Shown piece after piece: positions 5,963-9,474 of a stretch of DNA of 9,474 nt. The position numbers were made by a program, and so were the translations under genes. The notes under the pieces are model-generated. The model saw only the letters and a list, made by a program, of their open reading frames with translations. It was not told the origin of the DNA and did not search any database. The stretch lies in NCBI GenBank assembly GCA_006226265.1, contig SBHH01000085.1, forward strand, positions 1 through 9,474, written 5' to 3'. The stretch is from Alphaproteobacteria bacterium (GTDB taxonomy: Bacteria; Pseudomonadota; Alphaproteobacteria; Sneathiellales; Sneathiellaceae). Position 1 is the stretch's first letter; every line of letters begins with the position of its first letter.

Positions 5963-6687
5963 CCCAACTCAGATCTTTCAGCTTCTTCATCTGCTTCTTC
6001 ATCTGGTCGGTGATCATGAACCTCGCGTTCCTGCCGGCGCTTCTGTTCAACCGGATCTGGGTTGTCCGGGGGCAGACCCTCTGGACCCGCGGGATCATTT
6101 TCCTGCTTCGCACCCTTTGCGGCTTACGCGTTGAAATCCGTGGAACGGAAAACCTGCCGGGCGGCGCGGCCATCATCGCCTGCAAGCATCAGTCCGCCTT
6201 CGAGACCATGATCTTTCACGAGATCACCCGCGACCCGGCAATCATCCTGAAGAAGGAGCTTCTGAATATCCCGGTCTATGGCTGGTACTGCCGCAAGACG
6301 GATATGATCGCGGTCGACCGGAAAGGCCATGCCGCCGCCCTCAAAAGCATGCTGACCCAGGCAAAAACGGCGCTTGAGAACGAACGGCCCATCATCATTT
6401 TCCCGGAAGGCACCCGCTCCCCGCTCGATCAGGATTTGCCCTTCCAGCCCGGCATCGCCGCACTTTATAGCAAGCTGAATCAGCCGGTGACGCCCGTTGC
6501 CCTCAATACCGGGCTTTTCTGGCCACGCAAAAGCTTCCTCTGCCGCCCGGGCGTGATGGTGATCGAATTCCTGCCCGCCATCCCCGCCGGAATGGACCGC
6601 AAAGCCTTCATGGCAGAGCTGAAAACCCGGATCGAAACGAAAACGGCGGAACTCGTCGTCGAAGGGCGGGAAAAATATCTCCGCTGA
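5959..6687 (+). CDS. plsC: 1-acyl-sn-glycerol-3-phosphate acyltransferase (PlsC/LPLAT family)
   Basis: The 242-residue protein has one or two N-terminal membrane segments (about 7-32 and 42-54) and the PlsC catalytic blocks in order: KHQSAFE (76-82) with catalytic H77, the KKELLNIPVYGW region (98-109), MIAVDRKG (116-123), and the phosphate-binding FPEGTRS (148-154). It would transfer an acyl group to lysophosphatidic acid, giving phosphatidic acid at the inner membrane for phospholipid synthesis. The usual HX4D box is HX4E here (E82), a variant I recall from alphaproteobacterial PlsC proteins, so it need not mean loss of activity. The start is a GTG that overlaps the previous stop. It is the last gene of the ftsEX operon; an ornithine-lipid OlsA-like role is a lesser alternative. 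Confidence 0.92.
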   Translation: MTQLRSFSFFICFFIWSVIMNLAFLPALLFNRIWVVRGQTLWTRGIIFLLRTLCGLRVEIRGTENLPGGAAIIACKHQSAFETMIFHEITRDPAIILKKELLNIPVYGWYCRKTDMIAVDRKGHAAALKSMLTQAKTALENERPIIIFPEGTRSPLDQDLPFQPGIAALYSKLNQPVTPVALNTGLFWPRKSFLCRPGVMVIEFLPAIPAGMDRKAFMAELKTRIETKTAELVVEGREKYLR

Positions 6688-6706
6688 CGCCTTCTCCAAT
6701 CTTCAT

Positions 6707-6734
6707 TTGCAGCGCGAGGCAATCGGTCTATATT
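6707..6734 (+). promoter_or_regulatory. Candidate promoter for nrdJ
   Basis: In the 84-base gap after plsC, TTGCAG (6707-6712) and TATATT (6729-6734) are 16 bases apart, each close to the sigma70 consensus. Transcription would begin near 6741, leaving a leader of about 30 bases with AGGAAG ahead of the ATG at 6772. The leader is too short for a cobalamin riboswitch, and no paired NrdR boxes are visible. No clear terminator for the upstream operon is seen in the gap. Confidence 0.4.
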
Positions 6735-6771
6735 TATAAACAGACGTGAAATTGACGCGAGCAGGAAGCCT

Positions 6772-9087
6772 ATGTCAGCCGTTGCCCCCATATCGCAGCA
6801 AATCTGGGATATGAAATACCGCTTTAAATCCCCCGACGACAAAGCGCGGGAGCGCTCGATCGAGGATAGCTGGCGGCGTGTGGCGAAAGCGCTTGCAGCC
6901 CCTGAAAAAGACCCCGCCAAATGGGAAGAACGATTTTACGCACTTCTTGAAGACTACAAGTTCCTGCCTGCGGGTCGCATTCTTTCCGGTGCCGGGACGA
7001 AACGGCGGGTCACGCTCTTCAACTGCTTCGTCATGGGCGATATCGGCGACGACATGTCTTCGATCTTCGATAACCTGAAGGAAGCCGCCCTCACCATGCA
7101 GCAGGGCGGCGGCATCGGCTATAACTTCTCGACCCTTCGGCCCAAGGGCGCGCCGGTTGCGGCCCTCGGCTCCGATGCCTCGGGACCGCTCAGCTTCATG
7201 GATGTCTGGGACAGCATGTGCCGCACCATCATGAGTGCGGGATCGCGCCGGGGCGCCATGATGGCGACGCTGCGTTGCGACCATCCCGATATCCTCGCCT
7301 TCATCAAGGCGAAGCAGGACCCGGGGCGGCTTCGCATGTTCAATCTCTCCGTCCTCGTGAGCGACGCCTTCATGGAGGCCGTGAAGAAGGACGAGGCCTG
7401 GGAGCTCCGCTTCGAGGATACGCTCTACAAGACGGTGCAGGCCCGGACCCTGTGGGATGAGATCATGCGGGCAACCTACGCCTATGCGGAGCCCGGCGTG
7501 ATTTTCATCGACCGGATCAACCAGCGCAACAACCTTCATTATTGCGAGACGATCACGGCGACCAACCCTTGCGGTGAACAGCCACTGCCCGCCTATGGCG
7601 CCTGCCTGCTGGGTTCGGTCAATCTTACCAAGATGATCCGGAACCCGTTCGAGGAGACGGCGGCCATCGATCTGGAAAAGCTCCGTTCTGTCGTAACGGA
7701 CGCCGTACGCCTTATGGATAACGTCGTCGATGTTTCGGGCTTCCCGCTCGCCGAACAAGAGCATGAGGCGAAGGCCAAGCGCCGGATCGGCCTCGGCATC
7801 ACCGGGCTTGCCGATGCGCTGATCATGTGCCGCACCCGTTATGGATCGGAGGAGGCCCTCGCCCTCGTCCGAAGCTGGATGGCGGAAATCCAGCGCGCCG
7901 CCTATCTCGCCTCCGCCGATCTCGCCGCCGAAAAGGGTGCCTTCCCGCTTTATGAGAAGAAAAGATACCTTGATGGTGACACCATAATGGAGCTGGACGA
8001 CGAAGTTCGCGCAGCGATTGCCAAGAAGGGCATCCGCAACGCGCTGGTCACTTCGGTCGCGCCGACCGGCACCATTTCCCTGCTCGCCGATAATGTTTCA
8101 AGCGGGATCGAGCCTGTTTTCAGCTTCTCCTACACCCGCAACGTGTTGATGCCGGATGATAGCCGGAAAGCGGAGGAGGTGACGGACTACGCGCTTCGCC
8201 TGTTCCGTCGCCTGCACGGCCCGGACGCCGAGCTTCCCGACTATTTCGTCGATGCGCAGGTCCTCACTCCTGCCGATCATGTCCGCATGCAGGCCGCCGT
8301 GCAGGACTATATCGACAGCTCAATCTCCAAAACCATCAACTGCCCTGAGGATATCGGCTTCGAAGCCTTCAAGGATATCTATCTGCAGGCTTATGAGCAG
8401 GGCTGCAAGGGCTGCACCACATACCGGCCCAATGATATCACGGGCGCGGTTCTTGAAACCCGCAAAGCGCCTGAGACGGAAAATCAGCCGGCCTTGCCGC
8501 TGGAGACCCCCCTGCCCCGGCCCGAGGACAGCTTCGAGGCGGGCGGCATCGTCTATATGACCAAGCCGCTCGACCGGCCGGGAACCTTGCCGGGACAGAC
8601 CTACAAGCTTCGTTGGCCCGAAAGCAACCACGCCATCTATATCACGCTCAACGATATTATTCAGGACGGCCGCCGCCGCCCGTTCGAGATTTTCATCAAT
8701 TCCAAGAATATCGAACATTTCGCCTGGACGGTCGCGCTGACGCGGATGATTTCCGCCGTCTTCCGCCGGGGCGGCGATGTCAGCTTCGTGGTCGAGGAAT
8801 TAAAGGCCGTATTTGATCCGCGCGGTGGCGCCTGGGTGAAAGGAAAATATGTCCCCTCCCTTCTTGCAGCGATCGGCGGTGTGATCGAAACCCATATGAT
8901 CCAGATCGGCTTCCTGCCCTCGCCGGAGAACAAAGAGTATGGCGAGCAAGCGGCGGAGGTTGCAACGCACTCTGGCGCGATCCGGGACGGGCTTCTCCGT
9001 CAATGCCCGCAATGCGGAGAGGCCGGTCTTCTGAAAATGGAAGGCTGCGATACCTGCATGACCTGCGGCTATTCGAAGTGCAGCTAA
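6772..9087 (+). CDS. nrdJ: Adenosylcobalamin-dependent class II ribonucleotide reductase NrdJ
   Basis: The 771-residue product reduces ribonucleotides to deoxyribonucleotides using a radical from adenosylcobalamin. The barrel core (about 1-560) contains the redox cysteine C85 in LFNCFV, the active-site triad N265, C267 and E269 in NPCGEQPLP with C267 the thiyl-radical cysteine, and C278, the partner of C85, in GACLLGSVNL. The phosphate loop is PTGTIS (431-436). The segment QGCKGCTTYRPN (544-555) closes the core. A linker leads to a TSCPD-like domain (about 600-715) with LPGQTYKLRWP and RPFEIFINSKN. The last 30 residues hold six cysteines (745, 748, 759, 762, 765, 770) in a zinc-ribbon-like array that likely re-reduces the active site. 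It matches the compact cobalamin class with C-terminal zinc site rather than the roughly 1200-residue form of rhizobia. AGGAAG supports the ATG. It is monocistronic as far as visible. Confidence 0.96.
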   Translation: MSAVAPISQQIWDMKYRFKSPDDKARERSIEDSWRRVAKALAAPEKDPAKWEERFYALLEDYKFLPAGRILSGAGTKRRVTLFNCFVMGDIGDDMSSIFDNLKEAALTMQQGGGIGYNFSTLRPKGAPVAALGSDASGPLSFMDVWDSMCRTIMSAGSRRGAMMATLRCDHPDILAFIKAKQDPGRLRMFNLSVLVSDAFMEAVKKDEAWELRFEDTLYKTVQARTLWDEIMRATYAYAEPGVIFIDRINQRNNLHYCETITATNPCGEQPLPAYGACLLGSVNLTKMIRNPFEETAAIDLEKLRSVVTDAVRLMDNVVDVSGFPLAEQEHEAKAKRRIGLGITGLADALIMCRTRYGSEEALALVRSWMAEIQRAAYLASADLAAEKGAFPLYEKKRYLDGDTIMELDDEVRAAIAKKGIRNALVTSVAPTGTISLLADNVSSGIEPVFSFSYTRNVLMPDDSRKAEEVTDYALRLFRRLHGPDAELPDYFVDAQVLTPADHVRMQAAVQDYIDSSISKTINCPEDIGFEAFKDIYLQAYEQGCKGCTTYRPNDITGAVLETRKAPETENQPALPLETPLPRPEDSFEAGGIVYMTKPLDRPGTLPGQTYKLRWPESNHAIYITLNDIIQDGRRRPFEIFINSKNIEHFAWTVALTRMISAVFRRGGDVSFVVEELKAVFDPRGGAWVKGKYVPSLLAAIGGVIETHMIQIGFLPSPENKEYGEQAAEVATHSGAIRDGLLRQCPQCGEAGLLKMEGCDTCMTCGYSKCS

Positions 9088-9166
9088 TTATACCTTTTAA
9101 AACAATAATCTAAGTAAATTTTTATTACCTGTGCGCGCGGATTCCAAGATTCAAAATCAATCTTAA

Positions 9167-9178
9167 CGAATATATTCG
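9167..9178. repeat. Perfect 12-base palindrome
   Basis: CGAATATATTCG reads the same on both strands, lying 80 bases after the nrdJ stop. Such a short perfect dyad could bind a dimeric regulator, but no factor can be named from it and chance occurrence in AT-rich DNA is possible. Confidence 0.3.
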
Positions 9179-9181
9179 CAG

Positions 9182-9215
9182 ACAACGCGACGATCAAAAT
9201 CAACTCGTTGTTTTT
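9182..9215 (+). terminator. Possible weak rho-independent terminator after nrdJ
   Basis: ACAACG (9182-9187) can pair with CGTTGT (9206-9211), directly followed by a run of Ts to 9215. The stem is only six pairs and the loop is 18 bases, so this would be a poor terminator. No better candidate is seen downstream of nrdJ. Confidence 0.25.
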
Positions 9216-9269
9216 GCTGGATATTTTTTAAAATTCTCAGAAAACGGCCGCTTATCGTTCTTTTCCAGA

Positions 9270-9297
9270 TCCGCGCATCATCCGCCAAAAGCGCGGA
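9270..9297. repeat. Seven-base GC-rich inverted repeat beside the CtrA-like site
   Basis: TCCGCGC (9270-9276) and GCGCGGA (9291-9297) can form a 7-pair stem with a 14-base loop. No T-run follows on either strand, so it is not a classical terminator. It ends one base before the CtrA-like site. Confidence 0.35.
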
Positions 9298-9298
9298 A

Positions 9299-9314
9299 TT
9301 ATCGGATTATTAAC
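9299..9314 (+). promoter_or_regulatory. Near-consensus CtrA binding site
   Basis: TTAT (9299-9302), seven bases, then TTAAC (9310-9314) differs from the CtrA consensus TTAA-N7-TTAAC at one position. It lies about 110 bases before the gene starting at 9423. CtrA is the master cell-cycle and motility regulator of alphaproteobacteria, and the window encodes CpdR of the same circuit, so the presence of the regulator is likely. The match is by eye only, and such sites also occur by chance in AT-rich DNA. Confidence 0.4.
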
Positions 9315-9341
9315 CTTCCTTCTTTATAGGTAAACGCAACC

Positions 9342-9354
9342 GGGAATAGTTCCC
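9342..9354. repeat. Short GGGAA/TTCCC dyad in the leader of the right-edge gene
   Basis: GGGAA (9342-9346) and TTCCC (9350-9354) are separated by three bases and could act as a small operator or an RNA hairpin. It lies about 70 bases before the ATG at 9423. No binding protein is suggested by the sequence. Confidence 0.3.
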
Positions 9355-9422
9355 CCAATACTATTTTTCGGCTCAGTGCAGAAGTTCTTTTGTTTCAATC
9401 AGCTTATGAAAGATAGCACATA

Positions 9423-9474
9423 ATGGCATTCAAAAGACCAGACCCGGTGGACGAGCAGATTACCTTTTCTGCGG
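9423..9474 (+). CDS. Start of an unrecognised gene (partial, 17 codons visible)
   Basis: An ATG at 9423 opens a frame that runs to the right edge, giving MAFKRPDPVDEQITFSA. A weak ribosome site, GAAAGA, lies about ten bases upstream. The visible part is charged and has no signal peptide or membrane segment. Seventeen residues are too few to recognise a family. The upstream AT-rich region with a CtrA-like site and dyads suggests a regulated promoter, which supports a real gene start. The alternative is that this is a chance open frame. Confidence 0.5.
   Translation, partial: MAFKRPDPVDEQITFSA

Larger units (their letters stand above)
9088..9422. other. AT-rich intergenic region with dyad elements, no gene seen
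   Basis: These 335 bases are visibly richer in A and T than the flanking genes and hold no convincing coding frame on either strand. They contain a 12-base palindrome (9167-9178), a possible weak terminator for nrdJ (9182-9215), a 7-base GC-rich hairpin (9270-9297), a near-consensus CtrA site (9299-9314) and a small GGGAA/TTCCC hairpin (9342-9354). A five-codon frame (9406-9423) ends at the start of the next gene. The stretch looks like a regulated upstream region for the gene at 9423. Confidence 0.6.

Noticed and set aside
6721..6742. Possible NrdR box before nrdJ
   Set aside because: The CTATATTTAT-like stretch resembles half of an NrdR box, but the symmetric second half is missing and no second box with proper spacing is present.
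6688..6771. Cobalamin riboswitch upstream of nrdJ
   Set aside because: The gap is only 84 bases, far shorter than the usual B12 riboswitch, and no B12-box-like sequence is seen.
6775..7764. Very long minus-strand open frame (329 codons) opposite nrdJ
   Set aside because: It is antisense to the fully supported NrdJ core. Its translation is His/Arg/Gly-rich and resembles no family, as expected for a mirror frame in GC-rich DNA.

Overview
The window reads as chromosome of a free-living alphaproteobacterium. The evidence is an unmistakable CpdR-type response regulator (part of the CtrA/ClpXP cell-cycle circuit found in alphaproteobacteria), an MJ0042-type zinc-ribbon membrane protein divergent from ftsEX, an alphaproteobacterial-style PlsC with a KHQSAFE motif, and GC-rich coding DNA. 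The exact order or genus cannot be fixed from this sequence alone. There is no sign of phage, transposon, CRISPR, tRNA or rRNA.

Layout. On the minus strand, read from about 3100 down to 1: a zinc-ribbon/DUF3426-like membrane protein (3098-2385), hypoxanthine phosphoribosyltransferase hpt (2346-1804), cpdR (1789-1373), then a multi-pass STT3-like GT-C family protein (1268 to beyond the left edge). The first three are closely spaced (38 and 14 bases between genes) and probably form one transcript. The fourth follows a 104-base AT-rich gap and may have its own promoter.

On the plus strand, starting from a compact divergent promoter region (3099-3222), lies a very tight five-gene run: ftsE, ftsX, a GmhB-like HAD phosphatase, a YdcF/DUF218 protein and plsC (3223-6687). 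The junctions are a 4-base overlap, 1 base, 4 bases and a 4-base overlap, which suggests translational coupling. The run joins the cell-division ABC complex that controls peptidoglycan hydrolysis with genes for sugar-phosphate, envelope and phospholipid metabolism, so it looks like an envelope-growth operon.

After 84 bases with a plausible sigma70-like promoter comes nrdJ (6772-9087), a cobalamin-dependent class II ribonucleotide reductase with catalytic core, TSCPD-like domain and cysteine-rich tail. The last part (9088-9422) is an AT-rich intergenic region with several dyad elements and a near-consensus CtrA site. It precedes the first 17 codons of an unrecognised gene at 9423.

Overall this is mostly well-conserved housekeeping DNA. 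The points most worth a second look are the GmhB-like phosphatase that has lost its zinc-binding cysteines, the uncharacterised GT-C protein, the sharing of one divergent promoter region by a cpdR-containing operon and the ftsEX operon, and the structured CtrA-site-bearing leader at the right edge. I did not find a convincing entirely new system.
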